A stretch of DNA of 45,203 nt, from NCBI RefSeq assembly GCF_000955975.1, contig NZ_JYJF01000053.1, forward strand, positions 1 through 45,203. Reading direction: 5' to 3'. A model generated the notes under the pieces. That model had not been told where the DNA came from, ran no database searches, and worked only from the letters and a program-made list of their open reading frames with translations. This stretch comes from Saccharothrix sp. ST-888 (lineage in GTDB: Bacteria; Actinomycetota; Actinomycetes; Streptomycetales; Streptomycetaceae). Of the stretch, positions 16,338 through 27,320 are shown piece after piece. Position 1 is the first letter of the stretch. Each line of letters opens with the position of its first letter. A program made the position numbers and the translations under genes.

Positions 16338-16408
16338 ACTCTAGGAACAGCACTAACCTTTCGAAAGTACCCACTTTGAAGTACGGTACTGGTATGGAGG
16401 TAAGTACC
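16338..16408. promoter_or_regulatory. Divergent promoter with AGTAC repeats, probable HxlR operator
   Basis: AGTAC recurs at 16366, 16380 and 16403. AGTAC-G-GTACT at 16380-16390 is a perfect palindrome four bases before the HxlR ATG. On the minus strand TTTCGA and TAGAGT (17-base spacer) form a candidate promoter for the reductase gene. HxlR proteins usually repress the divergent gene and themselves from such GTAC-rich dyads. Confidence 0.6.
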
Positions 16409-16783
16409 GAACCCACCCTGCTGGACCGCGCAGCGGACGTGACCGACTCGATGTGCCCGTCGCGCGGCATCCTGGAGCACGTCACCAGCCGCTGGGGCGT
16501 GCTGGTGCTGATCGCGCTCACCGAGCGCGACTACCGGTTCAGCGAGCTGCGCCGCCGGGTCTCCGGCGTGAGCGAGAAGATGCTCGCGCAGACCCTGCAG
16601 GCCCTGGAGCGGGACGGCTTCGTGCTGCGCGAGGCGCACCCGGTGATCCCGCCCCGGGTCGACTACAGCCTGACCCCGCTCGGACGCCAGGCCGCCGCGC
16701 TGGTGTCCGAGCTGGCGCACTGGGTGGAGCGGCAGCTGCCCGAGGTGCAGAGCGCCCGCGCGGCGTACGACTCCCGGCGGTGA
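16394..16783 (+). CDS. HxlR family winged-helix regulator, possible thiol redox sensor
   Basis: 129 residues. The HxlR fold is clear: SRGILEHVTSRWGVLVLIAL, FSELRRRVSGVSEKMLAQTL, LERDGFVLREAHPVIPPRVD and YSLTPLGR. The only cysteine is Cys21, just before the domain, where QorR, YodB and HypR carry their redox-active cysteine. Sensing of quinones or oxidants by this thiol is therefore plausible. ATG 16394 is preferred; a TTG at 16376 would place the start inside the operator. No clear Shine-Dalgarno sequence precedes it, so the message may be nearly leaderless. It is divergent from the QorB-like gene. Confidence 0.88.
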   Translation: MEVSTEPTLLDRAADVTDSMCPSRGILEHVTSRWGVLVLIALTERDYRFSELRRRVSGVSEKMLAQTLQALERDGFVLREAHPVIPPRVDYSLTPLGRQAAALVSELAHWVERQLPEVQSARAAYDSRR

Positions 16784-16802
16784 CCCTGGGCCGGCCCTCC
16801 GG

Positions 16803-16946
16803 TCATCCGAAGGCGACCCGCTCCAGCCGGAAGCCGAGCAGCTGCTCGTCACCGAGGATCTCGATGCCCTCCCCGCGGGCCGGACGCCGCCGGTGGACGA
16901 CCAGCAGCGGCTCCGTCAGCGGGCCGCGCAGGGTGACGGCCTGAAC
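16803..16946 (-). pseudogene. Start-less coding remnant in frame behind the TetR stop
   Basis: Directly after the tetR stop codon, 47 further sense codons run in the same frame to a TGA at 16805-16803. They read like protein (VTLRGPLTEPLLVVHRRRP, then GIEILGDEQLLGFRLERVAF) with high third-position GC. No ATG, GTG or TTG start exists within it. It looks like the surviving 3' end of another gene. I cannot name the family. It could also be expressed by stop-codon read-through, which I think less likely. Confidence 0.4.
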
Positions 16947-17711
16947 TCAGCGCCCTTCGATCAGCGCGGCCAGACCGTCGATCACCCGTTGCAGCCCGAA
17001 CTCGTAGGCGTGCGACGGGCTGTACGCGCCTCCGTATGCCTCACCCGCCGCCGCGCCGACCCGGGCGGCGGTCGGGTAGCGGTCGGCGTCGAAGACCCGG
17101 GCGAGGAGTTCGGCGTTGCCCGCCCACCACTGCCGGTCGTTCATCGCGCCGTCCTGCTCGGCGGCGCGCTCGTCGGCGGCCAGCCGGGCGCAGCTCTGGA
17201 CGAAGCCGAGCAGGTGGGTGAGGGCCGCGTCCATCTCGACGTCGCCGAGGCCGAGGTCGTCGAGCGCGCGCAGCTCGTACTCGTACTTGCCCATCAGGCC
17301 GGGCCCGAGCGGCGGGCGGCTGGCGGAGACGGCGGCGATCCAGGGGTGCGCGGCGTACAGGGCCCGGTTGTCCTCGGCGATCGCCGTCACGCGGGCGCGC
17401 CAGCCGCTGTCGGCGGGCGCGGTGCGCGGCATGGCGCCGTACAGGGTGTCGAGCATCAGGTCGAGCAGTTCGGCCTTGCCCGGGACGTAGGTGTAGAGCG
17501 CCATCGGCGAGAGGCCGAGCTCCTGGGCGACCCGGCGCATGGTGACGGCCTCGACGCCCTCGGCGTCGGCGAGCGCGATGGCGGTGGCGGCGATCTCGGC
17601 GCTGGACCGCGCCTGCCGGGGCCCTCTGCGGGCGGCCTTGGGCGGCGGCTCCCCCCAGAGCAGCGCGAGGGTGCGCGCGGGATCACCTGCGCTGCTGCGG
17701 TCCGTGGCCAT
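16947..17711 (-). CDS. TetR/AcrR family transcriptional regulator
   Basis: 254 residues. The N-terminal helix-turn-helix spans about residues 37-85: ATAIALADAEGVEAVTMRRV and ELGLSPMALYTYVPGKAELL. The C-terminal region, with DNRALYAAHPWIAAVSASRP, matches the TetR_C class of tetracycline-repressor-like proteins, which usually bind a small hydrophobic ligand. A basic 35-residue extension precedes the DNA-binding domain. It is divergent from a DUF5701 gene, and a large perfect dyad lies between them at 17733-17769. It probably represses both genes. Confidence 0.9.
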   Translation of the reverse strand: MATDRSSAGDPARTLALLWGEPPPKAARRGPRQARSSAEIAATAIALADAEGVEAVTMRRVAQELGLSPMALYTYVPGKAELLDLMLDTLYGAMPRTAPADSGWRARVTAIAEDNRALYAAHPWIAAVSASRPPLGPGLMGKYEYELRALDDLGLGDVEMDAALTHLLGFVQSCARLAADERAAEQDGAMNDRQWWAGNAELLARVFDADRYPTAARVGAAAGEAYGGAYSPSHAYEFGLQRVIDGLAALIEGR

Positions 17712-17732
17712 GGGGAAATCTTTCCATGCAGA

Positions 17733-17769
17733 ATCTCCGTACTATGTATAGTGTACTGCGTACGGAGAT
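17733..17769. promoter_or_regulatory. Perfect 10+10 dyad between tetR and the DUF5701 gene
   Basis: ATCTCCGTAC (17733-17742) and GTACGGAGAT (17760-17769) are exact inverted copies with a 17-base spacer. The spacer contains TATAGT at 17747-17752, a good -10 box for the rightward gene, so bound repressor would cover the promoter. The arrangement is typical of a TetR operator shared by divergent genes. Confidence 0.7.
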
Positions 17770-17794
17770 AGCGTATCGAGAGGAAGCAGCTACT

Positions 17795-18424
17795 TTGACC
17801 TTCGATCCGGGTACCGAGTTCGACCGCCAGCTGCGGACACTGACCGAGAAGGGCTATCCGGCGCTGCCCGCCGCCCCGCTGGCGGAGCTGCGCGGACGGC
17901 TCGTGGCGCGGGGCGGCGCGATGGCCCCGCCCGAGGCGGGCCGGGTGCCGTTCCTGCTGGTGGTCGCGCGCAGCACGGCACCGCTGGAGCAGACCGTGCC
18001 GCTCACCACGCTGGCCGGAAAGTCCGCGCCCGGGATCATCGACCGCCACTACGCCCCGGGCGACCTGGAGCGGTTCGAGCCCCTGAAGACGGCGCCGATG
18101 CCCGCCTCCGACGTCTACCTGCTGCTGGACGTCGAGCGCGGCGAGGAGTTCTGCGGCGCGGTGCCCGAGGACGCCATGGCGGTCGTCGCGGAGCGCGGGC
18201 GGCTGCTGCTCACCATGGAGGAGGGCATCTCCTTCGTCACCCAGCACCCGGCGGCGCTGGCGAAGAACAAGTGCTTCTCGCTGGGCGGTTCGCGCTGCGG
18301 CGACCGCCGTGTCCCGGCGGTCTGGATCAGCCGGGGCGCCCCGAAACTCGGCTGGTGCTGGGCTGGCAACCCGCACACCTGGCTGGGCATGGCCTCCGCC
18401 GCCGAACGCCTCGGCCCGGCCTGA
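17795..18424 (+). CDS. DUF5701 family protein
   Basis: 209 residues. It starts FDPGTEFDRQLRTLTEKGYP and contains VPFLLVVARSTAPLEQTVPL, then DVYLLLDVERGEEFCG and GRLLLTMEEGISFVTQHP. I associate these with DUF5701, a family of unknown function. The cysteine pair in NKCFSLGGSRCGDRR and the Trp-rich end (APKLGWCWAGNPHTWLG) could bind metal or nucleic acid, but nothing decides this. The start is a TTG at 17795, preceded by AGAGGAAG about nine bases upstream. The frame is open from 17726, but that start lies inside the operator. Its only neighbour in the unit is the divergent TetR gene, which suggests induction by a ligand. Confidence 0.75.
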   Translation: MTFDPGTEFDRQLRTLTEKGYPALPAAPLAELRGRLVARGGAMAPPEAGRVPFLLVVARSTAPLEQTVPLTTLAGKSAPGIIDRHYAPGDLERFEPLKTAPMPASDVYLLLDVERGEEFCGAVPEDAMAVVAERGRLLLTMEEGISFVTQHPAALAKNKCFSLGGSRCGDRRVPAVWISRGAPKLGWCWAGNPHTWLGMASAAERLGPA

Positions 18425-18441
18425 CCGCTCGCACGGCACAG

Positions 18442-18506
18442 GAGCCGCGACGACCCGCCGACCACCGGCCGACGTCCGGCCGACCCGGCGAGGCCGGTTG
18501 CGGCTC
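18442..18506 (+). terminator. Long stem-loop after the DUF5701 gene
   Basis: GAGCCGC (18442-18448) and GCGGCTC (18500-18506) bracket an inner CGGCCG-ACGTC-CGGCCG palindrome, so a branched hairpin can form 18 bases after the stop. No T run follows. It may act as the terminator of the DUF5701 transcript. Confidence 0.35.
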
Positions 18507-18596
18507 ATCGGCAGTTCACCGGGCCGGGGAACGGGGACGGTGACGGGCCGGCGTCCAACGGCTGCGACCGGCCCGCGTGAGCCTCGGGAGGGCACC

Positions 18597-20165
18597 GTGT
18601 GCGCGGACGAGACCTGTCGGCACCACAGCACCGCAACCGATCCGTCAGGGCGCCGGCGGCTGCTCCAGGCCGGGCTGGCCGTCGGGGCGGGCGCGGCGAT
18701 CACGCTCGCGCCGACCACCTTCGCGGCCGCCGCCGCGGGCGAGCGCACCGAGGTGATCACCGGCCATCTCGCCACCGGAACGGCCGACTTCGTCTATCTG
18801 CCGGTCGAAGTCCCGTCGGGCGTGCGGGAGATCGCCGTGTCGTACGGCTACGACAAGCCCGCCGTACCACCGGGCACCCCGGGCAACTCCTGTGACATCG
18901 GGGTCTTCGACGAGCGCGGTACCGGTCTCGGCGGGCCCGGGTTCCGGGGCTGGTCGGGTGGGTTCCGGACCTCGTTCGCGATCAGCCGGGGCGCGGCCAC
19001 CCCGGGCTATCTGCCGGGGCCGGTCCGGCCCGGGACCTGGCACGTGGTGCTGGGCCCCTACCAGGTCGCACCGCAGGGGCTGGACTACCGGGTCGAGGTG
19101 ACGCTGCGATTCGGCGATCCAGGGCCGGAGTTCACCCCCTCGTACCCGCCCGAGCGGGCGCGCGGACGCGGGCGGGCCTGGTACCGGGGCGACTGCCATC
19201 TGCACACCGTGTACTCCGACGGGCGCCGCCTTCCGGCCGAGGTGGCCGCGGGTGCGCGGGCGGCCGGGCTCGACTTCATCGTCTCCACCGACCACAACAC
19301 CCCGTCCTCGCACGGCGTCTGGGGTCCGCTGGCCGGCCCGGACCTGCTGATCGTCACCGGTGAGGAGGTCACCACCCGCAACGGCCACTGGCTCGCACTG
19401 GGCACCCGCCCCGGGGAGTGGGTCGACTGGCGCTACCGCGCCCGGGACGACGCGTACCCGCGCTTCGTCCGCCAGGTGCACCGCTCCGGCGGCCTGGTGG
19501 TGCCCGCGCACCCGTACTGCCCGTACATCGCCTGCCAGTGGAAGTTCGGCTACCAGGACGCGGACGCGGTCGAGGTCTGGAACGGCCCGTGGACGTACGA
19601 CGACGAGTCCGCCGTCGACAGCTGGGACTCCCGCCTCGCCGAGGCCCTCCGGCACGGCCGCCGGTGGCTGCCCGCCATGGGCAACAGTGACGCGCACAGC
19701 AAGCCGCAGGTCATCGGCCTGCCGCAGAACGTGGTGCTGGCAGCGGACCTGACCCGGGCGGACGTCCTCGACGGGCTGCGGGCCGGGCACAGCTGGATCG
19801 CCGAGTCGTCGGCCGTCGGGCTGGACTTCACCGCCACCGGGCAGGGCCGGCAGGCGGGCATCGGCGACCGGCTGTCCGTCCCGGCCGACGCACCGGTGGA
19901 CGTCAGGCTGGACGTCTCCGGCGTACCCGGCGGGACGGTCCGGCTCCTCACCGACGAGGGGCAGTTGCACCAGGAGTCGCTGCCCGCGTCCGGCCGTGGC
20001 ACCGTCGTCTGGCGGACCACCGCCTCACTTGCCGCGTACGTCCGGGCGGAGGTCCGCCACCCCAGGGCGGACGGCACCCCGGGGCAGGGCAACAGCATGG
20101 GCCCGGACCTCCCGTGGGGCCCGATGGCGGCCCTGACCAACCCGATCCTGCTGGGCGCCGGCTAG
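18597..20165 (+). CDS. Tat-exported PHP-domain phosphoesterase-like protein
   Basis: 522 residues. A twin-arginine signal (SGRRRLLQAGLAVGAG, Arg19-Arg21) precedes a hydrophobic stretch ending in an alanine run. An N-terminal beta-rich domain (about residues 50-180, EVITGHLATGTADFVYLPVE) comes next. The PHP domain starts near residue 199 with DCHLHTVYSDG, followed by STDHN near 231, PAHPY near 304 and GNSDAH near 363. These are the metal ligands of the polymerase/histidinol phosphatase fold. Export by Tat fits a protein that binds metal in the cytoplasm. The likely activity is phosphoester hydrolysis on an unknown substrate. GTG 18597 is chosen because GGGAGGG lies four bases upstream; the longer frame from 18309 lacks a signal. 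The gene is alone and ends at a strong hairpin. Confidence 0.88.
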   Translation: MCADETCRHHSTATDPSGRRRLLQAGLAVGAGAAITLAPTTFAAAAAGERTEVITGHLATGTADFVYLPVEVPSGVREIAVSYGYDKPAVPPGTPGNSCDIGVFDERGTGLGGPGFRGWSGGFRTSFAISRGAATPGYLPGPVRPGTWHVVLGPYQVAPQGLDYRVEVTLRFGDPGPEFTPSYPPERARGRGRAWYRGDCHLHTVYSDGRRLPAEVAAGARAAGLDFIVSTDHNTPSSHGVWGPLAGPDLLIVTGEEVTTRNGHWLALGTRPGEWVDWRYRARDDAYPRFVRQVHRSGGLVVPAHPYCPYIACQWKFGYQDADAVEVWNGPWTYDDESAVDSWDSRLAEALRHGRRWLPAMGNSDAHSKPQVIGLPQNVVLAADLTRADVLDGLRAGHSWIAESSAVGLDFTATGQGRQAGIGDRLSVPADAPVDVRLDVSGVPGGTVRLLTDEGQLHQESLPASGRGTVVWRTTASLAAYVRAEVRHPRADGTPGQGNSMGPDLPWGPMAALTNPILLGAG

Positions 20166-20170
20166 GAGCA

Positions 20171-20227
20171 CGGGGAACGGCGCGACCGCTCTGCACCTCC
20201 GCAGGGGGTCGGCCGCGCGGTTCCCCG
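20171..20227. terminator. Bidirectional terminator of the GGGGAAC element type
   Basis: CGGGGAAC (20171-20178) pairs with GTTCCCCG (20220-20227), and the inner GCGCGACC and GGTCGGCCGCGC extend the stem with small bulges. It separates the convergent PHP and korB genes. Very similar hairpins recur between genes throughout streptomycete chromosomes, and two degenerate relatives are in this window. Confidence 0.75.
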
Positions 20228-20269
20228 CTCCCGTCGGTTCGCCCGGCTGCCCGGCTGCCCGCCGGCCTG

Positions 20270-23318
<3,049 letters not shown>

Positions 23319-23551
23319 TACCGCGGACCTCCTCGTGAGCACCAGCCGCGGGCGTGAGCCGTGTGCCCCGTCCGCCTGGTGCACCAAAGGCATCCTAAGC
23401 TCGCCTGCGTTGACCGGGCCGTAACTTGTGAATGTACGGCGCCGACTTGGCGAGCTCGCCGCTCGGCCGCCCCCGCCCGGAAGTTGCATGGTCAATTCCC
23501 GCCGGGACGACCTGCCTTCAAGATCGAGACTACTCTTCCGGAGCGGTTTCC

Positions 23552-24214
23552 TCAGCTGTTGAGGTAGGTCAGTACGGCCAGTACCCGGCGGTGGTCCTCG
23601 GGGCTCTGCGCCAGGCCCAGCTTCTGGAAGATGTTGCTGACGTGCTTCTCGACGGCGCCGTCGGAGACCACCAGCTGCTTGGCGACCGCCGCGTTGGTGC
23701 GGCCCTCGGCCATCAGGCCGAGCACCTCGCGCTCGCGCGGGGTCAGGCCCTCCAGGACGTCGCTCCTGCGGCTGCGGCTCAGCAGCTGCTGCACCACCTC
23801 CGGGTCCAGCGCCGTCCCGCCGCCGGCCACCCGGACCACGGCGTCCACGAACTCGCGGACCTCGGCCACCCGGTCCTTCAGCAGGTAGCCGACGCCCCGG
23901 GTCGAGCCGGCCAGCAGCTCGCCGGCGTAGCGCTCCTCGACGTACTGCGAGAGCACCAGGACGCCCAGGTCCGGGTACAGGCCGCGGAGGGCCACGCAGG
24001 CGCGGACGCCCTCGTCGGTGTGGGTCGGGGGCATCCGGACGTCCGCGACCACCACGTCGGGCAGGGCGTTCTCGGCGGCCAGCCCCTGGACCGTGCGCAG
24101 CAGCGACTCGCCGTCCCCGACGCCCGCGACGACCTCCAGCCCTCGGTCGGTGAGCAGGCGGGTCAGGCCCTCCCGGAGGAGTACCGAGTCCTCGGCGATG
24201 ACGACGCGCAGCAT
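23552..24214 (-). CDS. NarL/LuxR family response regulator
   Basis: 220 residues. The receiver domain carries the acidic pair Glu8/Asp9 and the phosphoacceptor Asp58 in VVVADVRMPP. The C-terminal LuxR helix-turn-helix (LTPREREVLGLMAEGRTNAA and VSDGAVEKHVSNIFQKLGLA, about residues 152-195) binds DNA. ATG 24214 is chosen because AAGGAG stands five bases upstream; an upstream ATG at 24262 lacks support. No histidine kinase gene is adjacent or anywhere in the window, so its partner is encoded elsewhere or has been lost. Its place just upstream of korAB and downstream of the polyprenyl synthase suggests, but does not prove, a link to redox metabolism. Confidence 0.92.
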   Translation of the reverse strand: MLRVVIAEDSVLLREGLTRLLTDRGLEVVAGVGDGESLLRTVQGLAAENALPDVVVADVRMPPTHTDEGVRACVALRGLYPDLGVLVLSQYVEERYAGELLAGSTRGVGYLLKDRVAEVREFVDAVVRVAGGGTALDPEVVQQLLSRSRRSDVLEGLTPREREVLGLMAEGRTNAAVAKQLVVSDGAVEKHVSNIFQKLGLAQSPEDHRRVLAVLTYLNS

Positions 24215-24262
24215 TCTGGCTCCTTGGGGTCGGAGAGGTTCTTCAGAGAGCTGGGGGTGCAT

Positions 24263-24292
24263 CTTCAGGGGCGCGGGGACTGCGCGAGTCGG
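24263..24292. repeat. GGGGCGCGGGGA-type intergenic element
   Basis: CAGGGGCGCGGGGACTGCGCGA, just upstream of the response regulator gene, matches the left arm of a hairpin widely repeated between streptomycete genes. The right arm is not evident here, so it looks like a partial copy. Confidence 0.5.
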
Positions 24293-24457
24293 AGGCCCAC
24301 GGTCTCAGGAGGAGCCCGGTGGGCACGTGGCACCTCGTTCCCTCCGGATGGGGCGGTGCGACTTACCGTGACGGAGAATGTGCCGCACGGGAATCCTCCG
24401 ATTCACGCGGTTCCCCGCACCGCTGGACGTTCACCCGCCGGCGTCTGAAGAGGTCCG

Positions 24458-25471
24458 TCACATGGTGCGGATGGCGACCATGTCGCAGAGGCCCTCCAGG
24501 GCGTCCTTGGCCGGGCAGGCCGGGAGGGGGGCCAGCAGCGCACGGGCCTCCTCGGCGTAGCGCAGGGTCTCGCGGCGGGCGTGCTCCAGCGCGGGGTGGC
24601 GGCGGAGCAGGCCCAGGGCCTCGGCGTGCAGCTCGTCGTCCCCGGCGAGGTCGAGCGTGAGGAGCTCGCGCAGGCGGACGTCCGAGGGGTCGGCCGGGTC
24701 CACCGGGGTCTGCTGGAGCAGCAGGATCGGCAGGGTGGGCACGCCCTCGCGCAGGTCGGTGCCGGGGGTCTTGCCGGACTCGTCCGCGTCGCTGGCGATG
24801 TCGAGGACGTCGTCGGCGAGCTGGAAGGCGATGCCCATCTTCTCGCCGTACTGGGTGAGGATGTCGACGATCCAGGTCTCGGCACCGGCCATCAGCGCGC
24901 CGAAGCGGCAGGAGACGGCGCCCAGCGAGCCGGTCTTGCCCGCGAGGACGTCCAGGTAGTGCTGGAGCGGGTTGTCCTCGGGACGGGGGCCCGCGGTCTC
25001 CAGGATCTGGCCGGTGACGAGCCGTTCGAAGGCGTCGGCCTGGATCCGGACCGCCTCGGGGCCGAGGTCGGCGAGCACCTGGGAGGCCCGGGAGAAGAGG
25101 AAGTCGCCGGTGAGGATGGCCACCGAGTTGTCCCAGCGGGTGTTGGCGCTGGGGACGCCCCGGCGGACGGGGGCCTCGTCCATGACGTCGTCGTGGTAGA
25201 GCGTGGCCAGATGGGTCAGCTCGACGACCACGGCGGAGGTGACCACGCCGGGTGCGGCCGGGTCGCCGAACTGTGCGGCGAGCATGACCAGCAGGGGCCG
25301 GAAGCGCTTGCCGCCGGCCTGGATCAGGTGACTGGCGGTGATCGTGATGAGCGGTACGTCGCTCTTGACCGTCTCGGTCAGTGCGCGTTCCACGGCGTCC
25401 ATGCCGGCCTGGACGTCGCGGGTCAGATCGCGGTCCTGCACGGTCAGCCCGAAGGGCCCCACGACGGTCAC
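24458..25471 (-). CDS. Long-chain polyprenyl diphosphate synthase
   Basis: 337 residues. The trans-prenyltransferase motifs are intact: QAGGKRFRP at 51-59, the first aspartate-rich motif DDVMD at 94-98 and the second DDVLD near 218-222. Alanine five residues before the first motif is a small residue, as in enzymes making long chains. Condensation of isopentenyl diphosphate into a C35-C50 chain for menaquinone is the likely role. That fits its place directly behind the menaquinone-using complex I operon. GTG 25471 is chosen because CAGGAG lies eight bases upstream; the frame is open to 25720 but would cross the nuo terminator. The enzyme is cytosolic or membrane associated. The exact chain length cannot be read here. 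Confidence 0.92.
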   Translation of the reverse strand: MTVVGPFGLTVQDRDLTRDVQAGMDAVERALTETVKSDVPLITITASHLIQAGGKRFRPLLVMLAAQFGDPAAPGVVTSAVVVELTHLATLYHDDVMDEAPVRRGVPSANTRWDNSVAILTGDFLFSRASQVLADLGPEAVRIQADAFERLVTGQILETAGPRPEDNPLQHYLDVLAGKTGSLGAVSCRFGALMAGAETWIVDILTQYGEKMGIAFQLADDVLDIASDADESGKTPGTDLREGVPTLPILLLQQTPVDPADPSDVRLRELLTLDLAGDDELHAEALGLLRRHPALEHARRETLRYAEEARALLAPLPACPAKDALEGLCDMVAIRTM

Positions 25472-25613
25472 GAAGACCACTCCTGTCCCTGGTCGATCTA
25501 GCGGCCTGGTCCCTGAGTGCCGCCGCTGGCCTACAAGGAGGGTATCCGGTCGCGAGTGGATCACTGCACGGGCATGGGCCTCTCCTGCCTGGTGGCGGCC
25601 GAAGAGAGCGGGC

Positions 25614-25646
25614 CCGGGGCCCACGGCGCTGTGCCGTGGACCCCGG
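25614..25646 (-). terminator. Terminator of the nuo operon
   Basis: Bases 25614-25627 pair with 25633-25646 at 13 of 14 positions (CCGGGGCCCACGGC with its near complement) around a five-base loop, 42 bases after the nuoN stop. There is no T run. It separates the nuo operon from the polyprenyl synthase gene, so the latter probably has its own promoter. Confidence 0.75.
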
Positions 25647-25688
25647 ACGGGTGGTGCGTCAGAAGGTGTGGAGCTGACGGACGGCGCG

Positions 25689-27320
25689 CTAACGGACGAA
25701 CAACGACGCCTTGCCGGCAAGGTCCAGGAAGTACTGCGGGGCGAGGCCGAGGACCAGCGTGACCAGGACGCCGAGGCCGATCGCGGTGGCGGTCAGCGGG
25801 CTGGGCACGGCCACCGCCGGGCCGCCGGCCTGCGGGTCGGAGAAGAACATCAGCACGATGACGCGGATGTAGAAGAAGGCCGCGACCGCCGAGCTCAGCA
25901 CACCCACGATCACCAGCGGGGTCGCCCCGCCCGCCGCCGCGGCCTGGAAGACCGCGAACTTCCCGGTGAAGCCGCTGGTCAGCGGGATACCGGCGAAAGC
26001 CAGCAGGAAGAGTGCGAAGACCGCCGCCACCAGCGGCGAGCGCCGCCCGAGCCCGGCCCAGCTGGACAGGTGGGTGGCCTCGCCCTTGGAGTCGCGGACC
26101 AGGGTCACCACCGCGAAGGCGCCGAGGGTGACGAAGGAGTACGCGAGCAGGTAGAAGAGCACCGCGCCCAGGCCCTGCCGGTTGGTGGCGATCACGCCGG
26201 TGAGGATGAACCCGGCGTGCGCGATCGAGGAGTAGGCCAGCAGCCGCTTCACGTCCTGCTGGGTGACGGCCAGGATCGCGCCGACCACCATGGTGAGGAT
26301 CGCCACACCCCACATGACGGGCCGCCAGTCCCACTTCAGGCCGGGGAAGGCCACGTAGAACAGGCGCAGGAACGCGCCGAAGGCCGCCGTCTTGGTGGCC
26401 GCCGCCATGAAGCCGGTGACCGGGGTCGGCGCGCCCTGGTAGACGTCCGGGGTCCAGGAGTGGAACGGCACCGCGCCGACCTTGAAGAGCAGGCCGACCG
26501 AGACCATCGCCAGGCCGAGCAGCAGCAGCACGTCGTTCTGGGTGGTGACCGCCAGCGCCGGGGTGACGGGGGCGACCCCTGACACCACGTCGGCGATGTC
26601 GCCGAGCTGGACACTGCCCGCGTAGCCGTACAGCAGCGCGATGCCGAACAGGAAGAACGCCGAGGCGAACGCGCCGAGCAGGAAGTACTTGACCGCCGCC
26701 TCCTGGGAGAGCAGCCGGCGGCGGCGGGCCAGGGCACAGAGCAGGTAGAGCGGGAGGGAGAAGACCTCCAGCGCCACGAACATGGTCAGCAGGTCGTTGG
26801 CGGCCGGGAAGAGCAGCATGCCGCCGACCGCGAACAGGGTGAGCGGGAAGACCTCGGTGGTGGTGAACCCGGCCGTGGTCGCCTGCCGTTCCTGCTCACC
26901 GCCGGGTACCGCGGCGCCCTGGGCGGCGAAGGCGTCCACGCCGTGCCCGTTCAGGCGCGGCTCCAGCCGGCGCTCGGCGTACATCAGCACGGTGACCACG
27001 GCGGACAGCAGGATCACGCCCTGCAGGAAGAGCGCCGGGCCGTCGATGGCGACCGCGCCCATCGCCAGCAGGCCGGACTTGGTGGTGGCGTGCCCCTGGG
27101 CGGCGAGCACCACCACGGCCGCGAAGGAGCCGCCGAGCGCGAGCAGGGCGATGGCGACCTGGGTGCCGTACCGGTAGCGGCGGGGCAGGAAGGCCTCGAC
27201 CAGGATGCCCGCGATCGCGGCGCCGAAGACCACCAGCATCGGGGAGAGCTGGCCGTACTCGACGTGCGGGGCGGGGATGCTCGGGCTGTTGCCGCCGGCG
27301 GCGGCAAGCAGGTGGCTCAT
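25689..27320 (-). CDS. nuoN: NADH-quinone oxidoreductase subunit N
   Basis: 543 residues, about fourteen membrane segments. It is one of three antiporter-like, proton-pumping subunits of complex I. The core signature is SWTPDVYQGAPTPV, followed by a lysine (AAATKTAAF) in the next helix. DVKRLLAYSSIAHAGFIL is typical of the family. Length is close to actinobacterial NuoN. An extramembrane loop with EQERQATTAGFTTTEV divides the first part. The ATG shares four bases with the nuoM stop. It is the last gene of the operon. Confidence 0.97.
   Translation of the reverse strand: MSHLLAAAGGNSPSIPAPHVEYGQLSPMLVVFGAAIAGILVEAFLPRRYRYGTQVAIALLALGGSFAAVVVLAAQGHATTKSGLLAMGAVAIDGPALFLQGVILLSAVVTVLMYAERRLEPRLNGHGVDAFAAQGAAVPGGEQERQATTAGFTTTEVFPLTLFAVGGMLLFPAANDLLTMFVALEVFSLPLYLLCALARRRRLLSQEAAVKYFLLGAFASAFFLFGIALLYGYAGSVQLGDIADVVSGVAPVTPALAVTTQNDVLLLLGLAMVSVGLLFKVGAVPFHSWTPDVYQGAPTPVTGFMAAATKTAAFGAFLRLFYVAFPGLKWDWRPVMWGVAILTMVVGAILAVTQQDVKRLLAYSSIAHAGFILTGVIATNRQGLGAVLFYLLAYSFVTLGAFAVVTLVRDSKGEATHLSSWAGLGRRSPLVAAVFALFLLAFAGIPLTSGFTGKFAVFQAAAAGGATPLVIVGVLSSAVAAFFYIRVIVLMFFSDPQAGGPAVAVPSPLTATAIGLGVLVTLVLGLAPQYFLDLAGKASLFVR

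Noticed and set aside
23510..24262. Response regulator and korA as one operon
   Set aside because: A 233-base gap with a -10-like box separates them; co-transcription cannot be claimed from sequence.
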